From contig JBQTIA010000070.1 of NCBI GenBank assembly GCA_052388455.1, positions 1-18,517 on the forward strand: a stretch of DNA of 18,517 nucleotides, given 5' to 3'. This stretch comes from CAZSNH01 sp052388455. Lineage in GTDB: Bacteria; Pseudomonadota; Alphaproteobacteria; Rhizobiales; Hyphomicrobiaceae. This document shows, one piece after another, positions 1 through 6,816 of this stretch (position 1 is its first letter; every line of letters begins with the position of its first letter). A model generated the notes under the pieces. That model saw nothing but the letters and a program-made list of their open reading frames with translations. It was not told where the DNA came from and did no database searches. Both the position numbers and the translations under genes were made by a program.

Positions 1-2
1 GC

Positions 3-278
3 TCCCCGTACAAACACACCAAAATCGACCGGGCTTTCGTCAAGGATCTGGAGTCTTCCGAGCAGGCGCGCGCCGTGCTCGAAACGATCGTCAGCCTGGC
101 GAAAACGCTCGGGATGCGGACGACGGCGGAAGGGGTCGAGACCCGTGAGCAGCTTCGGATCGTCGAGTGGCTCGGGTGTTCCGAGGTGCAGGGCTACCTG
201 TTCTGCAAACCGCTGCCGTGCCCGGAGCTGGAACGCTATCTCATGGAGCATCCGAAGTACGCGAGGAGCGCGGCCTGA
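3..278 (+). CDS. EAL-domain protein, C-terminal fragment (cyclic-di-GMP phosphodiesterase type)
   Basis: This open frame enters the window from the left and ends at TGA 276-278, so only the last 91 codons are present. The fragment carries late EAL-domain motifs: KIDRAFVKDL near its start, then AEGVE, then QGYLFCKPLP close to the end. EAL domains hydrolyse cyclic di-GMP to pGpG in the cytoplasm, and the glutamate of AEGVE belongs to the active site. The first half of the domain, with the EAL signature itself, lies outside the window, so activity cannot be judged. Any sensory, membrane or GGDEF domain would also lie upstream and is unseen. The gene converges on the leftward propeller gene. Family assignment is firm; whether the enzyme is active is unknown. 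Confidence 0.9.
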   Translation, partial: SPYKHTKIDRAFVKDLESSEQARAVLETIVSLAKTLGMRTTAEGVETREQLRIVEWLGCSEVQGYLFCKPLPCPELERYLMEHPKYARSAA

Positions 279-300
279 CCGCCGACGGACTGCTGATCCG

Positions 301-327
301 TGATCCGGTCGGGTCGCCTCCGGATCA
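301..327. terminator. Stem-loop between convergent genes, possible weak terminator
   Basis: TGATCCGG (301-308) pairs perfectly with CCGGATCA (320-327) around an 11-base loop. It sits between the EAL gene stop (278) and the stop of the leftward propeller gene, which lies inside the right arm. There is no T run on either side, so it is not a classical intrinsic terminator. The position between converging genes is the main reason to call it. Confidence 0.35.
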
Positions 328-1605
328 AGCGCCGATGCAGTAGAAATATCCCGTCGCCGTGCCGACCCAGATCTTTCCGCCGACGACGCAGGGCGAGGAG
401 ATGATACGGCCGTCGACCTTGACCTTCCATACCTCAGCACCGCTCTTGGCGTCGACGCAGTAGAGATGGAAGTCGCGTGAGCCGAAGATCACCTTGCCGT
501 CGACGACCGACGGCGACGACCAGATGCCGTCGCCGGTCTGGAACGTCCACAGCGGCGCGCCTGTCGCGGCGTCGACCGTGTGCATGAAGCCGTCCTCGCC
601 GCCGATGTGCACGCGGCCGTCGGCCACCGCAGGCGTCGACCAGTAGCCTTTCGGGTTGCCCGCATATCGCCACACCTCGCGTCCGTCCTCGCGCGCGAAA
701 CAGTAGAGGATCGGCGCCTTTTCCTGCGCTCCGGCGTAGAGAAAATCTCCCGCCACCGTGATCGACGCGTCGGTATCGTCGCCGGTGTTGGCCACCCAGC
801 GCTTGGCACCGGTCTTGATGTCGAGGCTGTAGAGCTCGCCGTTGAAATTCGCTCCGTACAATTCCCCGTCGACGACGGCGGGTGACGTTTCCGAGCCGTT
901 GGAACCGGGAAGCGTGCCGGGACCGATGCCGCCGACGAAGGTCTTCCAGACGAGTTTGCCCGTACGGGGGTCGAGGCAGCGGACGTTCGCGTTCTCACCC
1001 GCGATGTACAGACGCCCGCCGATGACACAGGGCGAGGAATCGAGGTCGTTGCCGGTATCGTGCGTCCACACGATGCGGCCGGTCTGGGCGTCGATGCAGC
1101 GGAGCTGGTTATCGGTATTGCCGATGTAAACGCGATTTTCGAAGGCGCAGAACGAGCCCTTGTACATGCCGCCGCTGCCGATCTGCCAGACCACGCGGCC
1201 GGTCATCGCCTCGAAGCAGTACGCCTGACCGCAGACCGAGCCGACGTAGACGTAGTCGCCGAGCTTGACCGCCGTGCCGGTCCAGCCGGTGCCGGCCCAC
1301 GTCGTCGGGACGCCGTGCACCACGTTGTTGCGCGAGGGCGTACGGAAGCGCCAGAGGATCTGCGGCGCCGTCTCGGGAATCGGCCCCGTGCCGCCGAACG
1401 TGTGGGCGCCGTTGCCGCGGAACATGAGCACGGTTTCGGTCGAGGTGCTCGAGTCGCCATAGGGCCAGGGCGGCAGCCGCGCGACCCGCTGCGGCGCGGG
1501 CGGCAAGAGCGCGGCGGAAGTTGTTTGCGCGGCGAGCCGCTCTGCCAATGTCGCGGCCGGCAGGGCGCCGAGCGAGATGAGGAATCGGCGGCGTGTCGGT
1601 GTCAT
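325..1605 (-). CDS. Tat-exported PQQ-repeat (BamB-like) beta-propeller protein
   Basis: The 426-residue product starts at ATG 1605 with a twin-arginine type signal: RRRFLISLG at residues 5-13, an Ala/Leu-rich stretch and a likely cleavage after LAAQ. The mature part is a chain of beta-propeller repeats. I count seven blade ends of the form D-x-x-(T/S)-G-x-x-x-W (for example DAQTGRIVW, DPRTGKLVW, DAATGAPLW), each preceded by a G-x-(V/L)-Y-(V/I)-G strand, and the chain closes on YFYCIGA. This is the PQQ_2/WD40-like fold found in BamB and in PQQ alcohol dehydrogenases. No catalytic dehydrogenase region, haem c motif (CxxCH) or lipobox is present, so a periplasmic binding or scaffold role is more likely than an enzyme. 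Tat export implies folding in the cytoplasm first. No operon partner is adjacent. The fold is well supported; the function is unknown. Confidence 0.85.
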   Translation of the reverse strand: MTPTRRRFLISLGALPAATLAERLAAQTTSAALLPPAPQRVARLPPWPYGDSSTSTETVLMFRGNGAHTFGGTGPIPETAPQILWRFRTPSRNNVVHGVPTTWAGTGWTGTAVKLGDYVYVGSVCGQAYCFEAMTGRVVWQIGSGGMYKGSFCAFENRVYIGNTDNQLRCIDAQTGRIVWTHDTGNDLDSSPCVIGGRLYIAGENANVRCLDPRTGKLVWKTFVGGIGPGTLPGSNGSETSPAVVDGELYGANFNGELYSLDIKTGAKRWVANTGDDTDASITVAGDFLYAGAQEKAPILYCFAREDGREVWRYAGNPKGYWSTPAVADGRVHIGGEDGFMHTVDAATGAPLWTFQTGDGIWSSPSVVDGKVIFGSRDFHLYCVDAKSGAEVWKVKVDGRIISSPCVVGGKIWVGTATGYFYCIGA

Positions 1606-1770
1606 GACTGGATCTCATGCGGTTGCGAGTCGGCGGAAGCGTAGTCCTGGACGAGACCGCGGCGAAAGTGGGATGACGACCCAGGCTTTACGTCGTCGAG
1701 CGATGTGAGGAGGCGCAAGCCGAAGTTCTGCCCTCCCCATCCCGCCCACTCCGGCACCCGGCCCACCCAC

Positions 1771-1861
1771 CGTCACCCCCGAGAATGTGGGGCCTGTCCA
1801 GGCTTGCTCACATTCGCATGGCGGCAATCTTGGACAGGTCGCCGCCTGCGCGGGGGTGACG
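1771..1861. repeat. Nested inverted repeat, probably a dispersed intergenic element
   Basis: The ends are a perfect 11-base inverted repeat: CGTCACCCCCG (1771-1781) and CGGGGGTGACG (1851-1861). Inside is a second perfect pair, CCTGTCCA (1793-1800) with TGGACAGG (1831-1838), and an alternative pair GAATGTG (1783-1789) with CACATTC (1809-1815). The 91-base unit lies in the 282-base gap between the propeller gene and the small exported protein. CACCCCCG-type palindromes are, from memory, frequent intergenic repeats in alphaproteobacteria. I see no second copy in this window. Confidence 0.65.
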
Positions 1862-1887
1862 AACGGCGAGCGGCCGGGGCACGCACC

Positions 1888-2373
1888 CTACTTCCCCAGC
1901 TCCGCGTCGAGCTTGCCGAACATATACGTCCACTTGGAGGTTTGCGTGGACACGAGGACGTCCATGTGCGCGTGCAGCTCCGAGAGCATGGCGCAATCCG
2001 GCGTCTTGGCGGCCGAGCCTTCCTGGCCCATCGATGAGATTTTTCCGAGCAGCTGGTTCGAGGTTTTGTCGAAAACCTCGATCTTGTCATCTTTGACGAA
2101 CGGCGCCGCCTCTTTCAGGAACTGGTCCTGAGTCCAGCCGCGTTTGTCCTTCAGCTGCCGCAGCTTGTCCTGGAACGCCGGCTTGTTCTTGGCATTGAGA
2201 TCACGGAGTGCGGCGGCGGCCTCGTCCACCACCGTCTCGAACTCGGACTTGGTGCAGCCGCCCGGCGCGGTGGCGCCGTCCTGAGCGAGTGCCGGAGCTG
2301 CGAACGACACGATAACCGCCAGCGCCGCGCACGCCAGCCAGCATCCAATCAGCCGTTCCTCCCACCACGTCAT
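1888..2373 (-). CDS. Small exported protein of unknown function
   Basis: I do not recognise this family. From ATG 2373 the product has 161 residues: a short charged start, a hydrophobic stretch at about 9-29 and a likely signal-peptidase site after APALA, giving a mature protein of about 131 residues beginning QDG. The mature part is rich in charged residues and looks mostly helical. It has two cysteines (C40 and C127), which could form a periplasmic disulfide. An upstream in-frame TTG at 2409 would add 12 residues. Neither start has a convincing ribosome binding site; I prefer ATG because it leaves a normal signal peptide. The gene follows parC on the same strand after a gap of about 100 bases, so read-through from parC is possible. 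A conserved domain cannot be excluded by eye. Confidence 0.7.
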   Translation of the reverse strand: MTWWEERLIGCWLACAALAVIVSFAAPALAQDGATAPGGCTKSEFETVVDEAAAALRDLNAKNKPAFQDKLRQLKDKRGWTQDQFLKEAAPFVKDDKIEVFDKTSNQLLGKISSMGQEGSAAKTPDCAMLSELHAHMDVLVSTQTSKWTYMFGKLDAELGK

Positions 2374-2479
2374 ATCAAGGAGCGTAGCGGCGGCGACCGT
2401 GGGACGCAAGGACGACGGACCCGACAGTCGAGTTGCTGGCCATCCCTTCCGGACCGAACCCGAGCCGCCCGATCGAAGG

Positions 2480-4732
2480 TCAGAACGCCGGGCCGAACTT
2501 GTTTGAACGGGGAAACCCCTTCGGGGCCATCCGGCCGGCCTGGGCGCGCTCCCCCACCCAGTCCTTGAGGTCGCTCCACGCCAGCGTGAACTCGCGGCCG
2601 GCGCTGTCGAGCCAGGTGAGCCCGTTTTTCTTGTGAAAGACGCGGGCGTCGATCAGTCCGCCATCCTTGAAGCGCTGCAGGATGACGCCCTTGCCGCGGG
2701 TCATTTCATTGACCTCGTCGAGGCGGAACACCAGCATCTTGCGATTGTCGCCGATGGTCGCGACATGATCGCCGTCGACGGGAACGCACACGCGCGCCTC
2801 CTCGGGCTCGGCGACATTCAGCACCTGCTTGCCTTTGCGCGTCGAGGCGACGACCTCCTCCTCCGGCACGATGAAGCCGTAGCCACCGGTCGAGGCGACG
2901 AGCAGCTTGCGGGCGGCATCGTGGGCGAAGATCTCCAGGAAATCGTGATTTTCCTCGAGATCGACCATCAGGCGAACCGGCTCGCCATGGCCGCGGCCGC
3001 CGGGAAGCTGGCTGGCTTCCAGGGTGAAGAATTTGCCGTTGGTGGCGAGCAGGATCAGCTTGTCCGTCGTCCAGGCTTTCACCGCGCGCTTCAGGGCATC
3101 GCCCTGTTTGAAGTCGAGCTTGGCGAGGTCGTCCTGGTGGCCCTTGAGGGCGCGAATCCAGCCTTTGTCCGAGAGCACGACGGTGATCGGCTCCTTCTCG
3201 ACCAGCGCCGCGTCGAGGTCGACGTCGATCTCCGGCGCATCGGCGAACGACGTGCGGCGCCGCCCGATATCCGTCTTCTTCGAATAGCGCTCGCGCGTCG
3301 CTTTCACTTCCTCAGCGATCCGCTCCCACTGCAGCTCATCCGACTTCAAGAGCTGCTTCAGCTCGCGCCGTTCCTTGCTGAGCTTGTCGTGCTCGGCCCG
3401 GATCTCGACCTCTTCGAGCCGCGACAGCGACTTCAGGCGCAAATTGAGGATCGCCTCGGCCTGCACCTCGGTCAGGCTGAACTTGCTTTTCAGCCTGGCT
3501 TTCGGATCGTCCTCATGGCGGACGATGCGGATCACCTCGTCGATGTTGAGATAGGCGACGAGGTATCCGTCGAGCACTTCGAGCCGGTGCTCGATCTTCT
3601 TGAGGCGATGCTCGGAGCGGCGCACCAGCACGTCGATCCGGTGCTCGAGCCATTGCTTCAGGACGTCCTTGATCGAGAGCACGTTCGGGATCTGCCCGGC
3701 CGAGAGCACGTTCATGTTCAGACCGAAGCGGATTTCCAGCTCAGTGACGCGGAACAGGCTTTCCATCAGCAGCATGGGATCGACCGCGCGGCTCTTCGGC
3801 TCCAGCACGAGGCGGATTTCCTCGGCACTCTCGTCGCGCACGTCGCCGAGCAGTGGCAGCTTCTTTTCCGTCATCAGCTCGGCGATGCGCTCGACGAGCT
3901 TGGATTTCTGCACCTGATAGGGGATCTCGGTGACGACGATCTGATAGCCGCCGCGGCCGGTGTCCTCCTTCGACCACTTCGCGCGCAGCCGGAATCCGCC
4001 GCGGCCGGTCTTGTAGGCTTCGAGGATGGCGTCGCGCGGCTCGACCAGTACACCGCCGGTCGGGACATCGGGGCCAGGAACCATCTCGACGAGCTTTTCG
4101 ACGCTCGCGTTCGGGTGCTTGATGAGATGCAAAAGCGCGGCGCACAGCTCGTCGGCGTTGTGCGGGGGAATGTTGGTCGCCATGCCGACGGCGATGCCCG
4201 ACGATCCGTTGGCGAGCAGGTTCGGGAAGGCGGCCGGCAGGACGACCGGTTCTTCCACGCGGCCGTCGTAGTTGGGACGGAACTCGACGGCGTTCTCATC
4301 AATGCCGGCGAGAAGGTCGGCGGCCACCTCGGTCATGCGCGCTTCGGTGTAGCGCTCGGCGGCCGGGTTATCGCCGTCGATGTTGCCGAAGTTGCCTTGC
4401 CCGTCGATCAGCGGATAGCGGACCGCAAAGTCCTGCGCGAGGCGGGCGAGCGCGTCGTAGATCGCCTGGTTGCCGTGCGGGTGGAAGTCGCCCATCACCT
4501 CGCCGACGATCTTGGCGCACTTGAGAAACCCGCCCTCGGGATCGAGCTTCAGCTGCCGCATGGCGTACACGATGCGCCGGTGCACCGGCTTCAGCCCGTC
4601 GCGCACGTCCGGCAGCGCCCGATGCATGATCGTCGAGAGCGCGTAGGCGAGATAGCGCTCTTCCAGAGCGTCGCGCAGATTGACGGGCTCGATCGGGCCA
4701 GGGCCGGCCGGGGGAATCGCTTGCTTGGTCAT
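2480..4732 (-). CDS. parC: DNA topoisomerase IV subunit A
   Basis: The 750-residue product is the DNA-breaking subunit of topoisomerase IV, which with ParE unlinks daughter chromosomes in the cytoplasm. It has the type IIA layout: an N-terminal breakage-reunion domain with ALPDVRDGLKPVHRRI (39-54), the catalytic Arg-Tyr pair R127-Y128 in AAERYTEARMT, QGNFGNIDGD at 112-121, then a long helical region and a C-terminal beta-propeller-like domain. The length and the ending fit alphaproteobacterial ParC; GyrA would usually be longer and carry a clear GyrA box, which I do not see. The quinolone-contact loop reads HPHGNQAIYD (84-93), with Gln in place of the usual Ser, while the acidic residue D93 is kept. 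The start is ATG 4732. It is transcribed divergently from the toxin-antitoxin operon across a 125-base gap. Confidence 0.95.
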   Translation of the reverse strand: MTKQAIPPAGPGPIEPVNLRDALEERYLAYALSTIMHRALPDVRDGLKPVHRRIVYAMRQLKLDPEGGFLKCAKIVGEVMGDFHPHGNQAIYDALARLAQDFAVRYPLIDGQGNFGNIDGDNPAAERYTEARMTEVAADLLAGIDENAVEFRPNYDGRVEEPVVLPAAFPNLLANGSSGIAVGMATNIPPHNADELCAALLHLIKHPNASVEKLVEMVPGPDVPTGGVLVEPRDAILEAYKTGRGGFRLRAKWSKEDTGRGGYQIVVTEIPYQVQKSKLVERIAELMTEKKLPLLGDVRDESAEEIRLVLEPKSRAVDPMLLMESLFRVTELEIRFGLNMNVLSAGQIPNVLSIKDVLKQWLEHRIDVLVRRSEHRLKKIEHRLEVLDGYLVAYLNIDEVIRIVRHEDDPKARLKSKFSLTEVQAEAILNLRLKSLSRLEEVEIRAEHDKLSKERRELKQLLKSDELQWERIAEEVKATRERYSKKTDIGRRRTSFADAPEIDVDLDAALVEKEPITVVLSDKGWIRALKGHQDDLAKLDFKQGDALKRAVKAWTTDKLILLATNGKFFTLEASQLPGGRGHGEPVRLMVDLEENHDFLEIFAHDAARKLLVASTGGYGFIVPEEEVVASTRKGKQVLNVAEPEEARVCVPVDGDHVATIGDNRKMLVFRLDEVNEMTRGKGVILQRFKDGGLIDARVFHKKNGLTWLDSAGREFTLAWSDLKDWVGERAQAGRMAPKGFPRSNKFGPAF

Positions 4733-4800
4733 AGTGTGGGATTAACGGGCTTCGGGGTCCGGTCTCAAGTGCGTGAGTGCCACGATCACAGGTTGGATCG

Positions 4801-4829
4801 TTGCGTCCAGAGGCGCGCGAGGCTATGTT
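4801..4829 (+). promoter_or_regulatory. Candidate promoter of the toxin-antitoxin operon
   Basis: A -35-like TTGCGT (4801-4806) and a -10-like TATGTT (4824-4829) are separated by exactly 17 bases, upstream of the antitoxin start at 4858. Each box matches the sigma-70 consensus only partly. The -10 box overlaps the left arm of the adjacent palindrome, as expected for an autorepressed operon. Confidence 0.4.
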
Positions 4830-4846
4830 GTTGAAACCTTCAACAA
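4828..4846. promoter_or_regulatory. Palindromic operator candidate for antitoxin autoregulation
   Basis: TTGTTGAA (4828-4835) and TTCAACAA (4839-4846) form a perfect 8-base inverted repeat with a 3-base spacer. It ends 11 bases before the antitoxin ATG and overlaps the candidate -10 box. Ribbon-helix-helix antitoxins usually bind such palindromes in their own promoter, so this is the natural operator. Binding is inferred. Confidence 0.6.
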
Positions 4847-4857
4847 AAGGCAGCGCC

Positions 4858-5094
4858 ATGGCAACCATGAATTTTTCGGTTCCCGACGACGTCAAGGACG
4901 CCTTCAACGAGGCCTTCAAGGACGACAACAAGAGCGCGGTCGTGACCGATTTGATGCGCAAGGCGATCGACGAGCGCCACCGGCAGGCGCGGAATGAAAG
5001 CTTCATCGAGCGTATCCGCGCGAACCACGCCCGATGCACCCGCTCCTACACCGAAGAGGAGATCCGCGAGGCCCGCGAGGCTGGGCGGCCGTGA
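4858..5094 (+). CDS. VapB-like antitoxin, probable ribbon-helix-helix type
   Basis: The 78-residue product fits a type II antitoxin. Its N-terminus, MNFSVPDDVKDAFNEAF, has the strand-then-helix pattern of a ribbon-helix-helix DNA-binding domain. A second helix follows at about 25-40 (KSAVVTDLMRKAIDE), and then an Arg- and Glu-rich C-terminal tail of the kind that wraps a toxin. I chose ATG 4858 because AAAGG (4846-4850) lies 7 bases upstream and the domain starts there; upstream codons of the same frame do not look like protein. Its TGA overlaps the GTG start of the PIN-domain gene (GTGA at 5091-5094), so the two are translationally coupled. It likely neutralises that toxin and represses the operon through the palindrome just upstream. 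The exact antitoxin family is uncertain. Confidence 0.8.
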   Translation: MATMNFSVPDDVKDAFNEAFKDDNKSAVVTDLMRKAIDERHRQARNESFIERIRANHARCTRSYTEEEIREAREAGRP

Positions 5095-5516
5095 GGTTGG
5101 TTGTCGATGCCAGCGTGGCCTTGAAGTGGTTTCTCGCGCATCGGACAGACGAGCAGAACTTGAACGAGGCTGCGGCGGTCGGGAGCGCGATCCAGGACCG
5201 CAAGGCCGATCTCTATCAGCCGCCGCATTGGAACATCGAGGTCGTCTCCGTGCTCGTCCGAACGGAGCCGCAGCTGGTTGACACAGCCCTGTTGCAGTTG
5301 AGCGATCTTGAGCCGACGCTGGTATCCGTTCCGTCGGTTCTGCGCCGCGCCGCCGACATCGCGGTCGCGACCAAGGCCCACCTCTTTGATACGCTCTATC
5401 ACGCGGTGGCGCTCGAGGTCGGGGCCACGCTGGTCACCGCGGACGAGCGCTATTTCGCCAAGGCGTCCTGCGAAGGTTCGATCATCTTGCTGAAGGATTT
5501 CACCGTCGCGCCATGA
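5091..5516 (+). CDS. vapC: PIN-domain ribonuclease toxin, VapC type
   Basis: From GTG 5091 the product has 141 residues, typical for VapC. It carries the four acidic residues of a PIN active site: D6 in LVVDASVALKW, E50 in WNIEVVSVL, D100 in LFDTLYHAVAL and D118 in VTADERYF. PIN toxins are Mg-dependent endoribonucleases that cut tRNA or rRNA when the antitoxin is lost; the target here cannot be read. An upstream in-frame start at 5034 would add residues that overlap the antitoxin and do not belong to the fold, so GTG is preferred. The start overlaps the antitoxin stop, and its own TGA overlaps the ATG of the next gene (ATGA, 5513-5516). All key residues are present, so it should be active. 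Confidence 0.92.
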   Translation: MRLVVDASVALKWFLAHRTDEQNLNEAAAVGSAIQDRKADLYQPPHWNIEVVSVLVRTEPQLVDTALLQLSDLEPTLVSVPSVLRRAADIAVATKAHLFDTLYHAVALEVGATLVTADERYFAKASCEGSIILLKDFTVAP

Positions 5517-6220
5517 CCGCCCTTCTCCCCGACATGCCCTCCGCCGAAGTTCAAGTCGTCGAGATGACCAACCGCGTCCGGGCGGAGCAGAAGCTCGCGT
5601 CGGTGACACCCAACCCCCAGCTGACCGCGGCGGCGCGGGCCTATGCGGCCTTTCTCGCGAAAAGCAGAACGTTCTCGCACACCGCCGACGGGCGGGAGGC
5701 CGGCGAGCGCATCACGGCGTCCGGATACGAATGGTGTCAGGTCGGGGAAAATCTGGCGCTGGCTCAGAGCAGCAACGGCTTCGCCACAAAAGAACTCGCC
5801 GAGAAGGCGGTGGAGGGCTGGCTCAATTCACCCGGCCATCGCCGCAACCTCCTGCAGGAGCACGTCACCGAGATCGGAGTGGGCATCGCCAAGGCCGCCG
5901 ACGGCGACCCGAAGTACATCACGGTGCAGCTTTTCGGCCGGCCCAAGTCGGCGATGTTCGAGTTCCAGGTCTCGAACGCCAGTGATACGGCCATCCACTA
6001 TACGTTCGCCGGCGAGCGCAACGACCTCAAGCCGTCGTTCGCCGCCTCGCATGTCGCGTGCCTGCCGTCCGAAATCGAATTCGAGAACGCGCGGGGCGGA
6101 CTGGACGTCAAAGCGGTTTCGGCCCGCTTCGAGGCGGCTGACGGCATCGTTTACGTGGTGAAATCCGCGGGCCGGGGTCGCCTGCAGGTCGAGGCAACGC
6201 CGAAAAAACGCGTCAGGTAA
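5513..6220 (+). CDS. CAP/SCP-domain protein without visible signal peptide
   Basis: The 235-residue product has a bacterial CAP (SCP/PR-1-like) domain at about 11-142. The CAP cavity tetrad is recognisable: H56 in FSHTADG, E79 in VGENLA, H109 in WLNSPGHRRNLL and E120 in TEIGVGIA. Residues 143-235 form a further region I cannot assign. CAP proteins are normally secreted or surface bound, yet this start (ATG 5513, fused to the toxin stop as ATGA) gives no hydrophobic leader, and no earlier start in this frame is available. Residue M8 is an alternative start but also lacks a leader. Overlap with vapC suggests co-translation in a three-gene operon. Bacterial CAP proteins have unclear biochemical roles, so function and location are open. 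Confidence 0.85.
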   Translation: MTALLPDMPSAEVQVVEMTNRVRAEQKLASVTPNPQLTAAARAYAAFLAKSRTFSHTADGREAGERITASGYEWCQVGENLALAQSSNGFATKELAEKAVEGWLNSPGHRRNLLQEHVTEIGVGIAKAADGDPKYITVQLFGRPKSAMFEFQVSNASDTAIHYTFAGERNDLKPSFAASHVACLPSEIEFENARGGLDVKAVSARFEAADGIVYVVKSAGRGRLQVEATPKKRVR

Positions 6221-6322
6221 CCAGCGCGAGCCGGCCGGAACGAACCTACAGCCTGGACACTACGCTGATCATCACAAAGGTCGAGCGGCCGTCGATTGCC
6301 GGACCGAGCGAATGCGACCGCG

Positions 6323-6553
6323 CTACTTCTTGAACAGACCTTCGAACTTCTTGTTGAAGCGAGACAGCCGGCCGCCGCGATCCATCAGCTTGGCATCGCC
6401 ACCGGTCCACGCGGGGTGGGTCGTCGGGTCGATGTCGAGATGCAGCTCGTCGCCCTCCTTGCCATAGGTAGAATAGGTGACGAACTGCGTGCCGTCGGTC
6501 ATCACGACCTTGATCTGATGATAGTCGGGGTGGATTTCTGCGTCTTTTTTCAT
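6323..6553 (-). CDS. rpmE: 50S ribosomal protein L31, cysteine-free form
   Basis: The 76-residue product is ribosomal protein L31, part of the large subunit at the intersubunit bridge. MKKDAEIHPDYHQIKVVMTD at the start and THPAWTGG in the middle are typical. There is no cysteine, so it is the zinc-free (C-minus) form; in organisms with both forms that version serves under zinc limitation, but in alphaproteobacteria it is commonly the only one. ATG 6553 is preceded by the purine-rich GAGAGAAG, a good binding site, which rules out the longer upstream reading from 6610. It is divergent from the ABC exporter and convergent with the CAP gene. Confidence 0.95.
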   Translation of the reverse strand: MKKDAEIHPDYHQIKVVMTDGTQFVTYSTYGKEGDELHLDIDPTTHPAWTGGDAKLMDRGGRLSRFNKKFEGLFKK

Positions 6554-6644
6554 CGACTTCTCTCTCGAATGCCGGACGGCAGGGGCGTCGGAGGATGACC
6601 TCGCCGCCACTCATCCAGTCGCACAGGGATTGGAATTTGCCCCT

Positions 6645-6673
6645 CGTATAGTCGAGATGCCAGGCGCGAACAA
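6645..6673 (-). promoter_or_regulatory. Candidate rpmE promoter
   Basis: Read on the minus strand, TTGTTC (6668-6673) and TATACG (6645-6650) are separated by 17 bases, about 90 bases before the rpmE ATG. Both match the sigma-70 consensus only partly, so this is a weak call. I found no equally plausible promoter for the exporter gene in the rest of the 263-base divergent gap (6554-6816). Confidence 0.3.
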
Positions 6674-6816
6674 GCGGCTGTCGGATAGAATTGTCCTTTC
6701 AAAGCCCGAAAATCCGAGGCGATCTGCCGCGTTACGATCGTGGGCCTTGAGACGAGAGCCGAGGTTCGGCATGGTGGATTAAGTTGCGCGTAATTGAACC
6801 AGTGTGAGCCGAGATC

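Noticed and set aside
325..1605. PQQ-dependent dehydrogenase
   Set aside because: Only propeller repeats are present; the catalytic Asp region, disulfide ring and haem motif of those enzymes are not visible and the protein is shorter.
2633..4834. A 733-residue open frame on the plus strand opposite parC
   Set aside because: It mirrors parC in a GC-rich genome; the translation is dominated by the Leu, Asp, Val, Gln and His typical of antisense frames and shows no domain, while parC is unmistakable.
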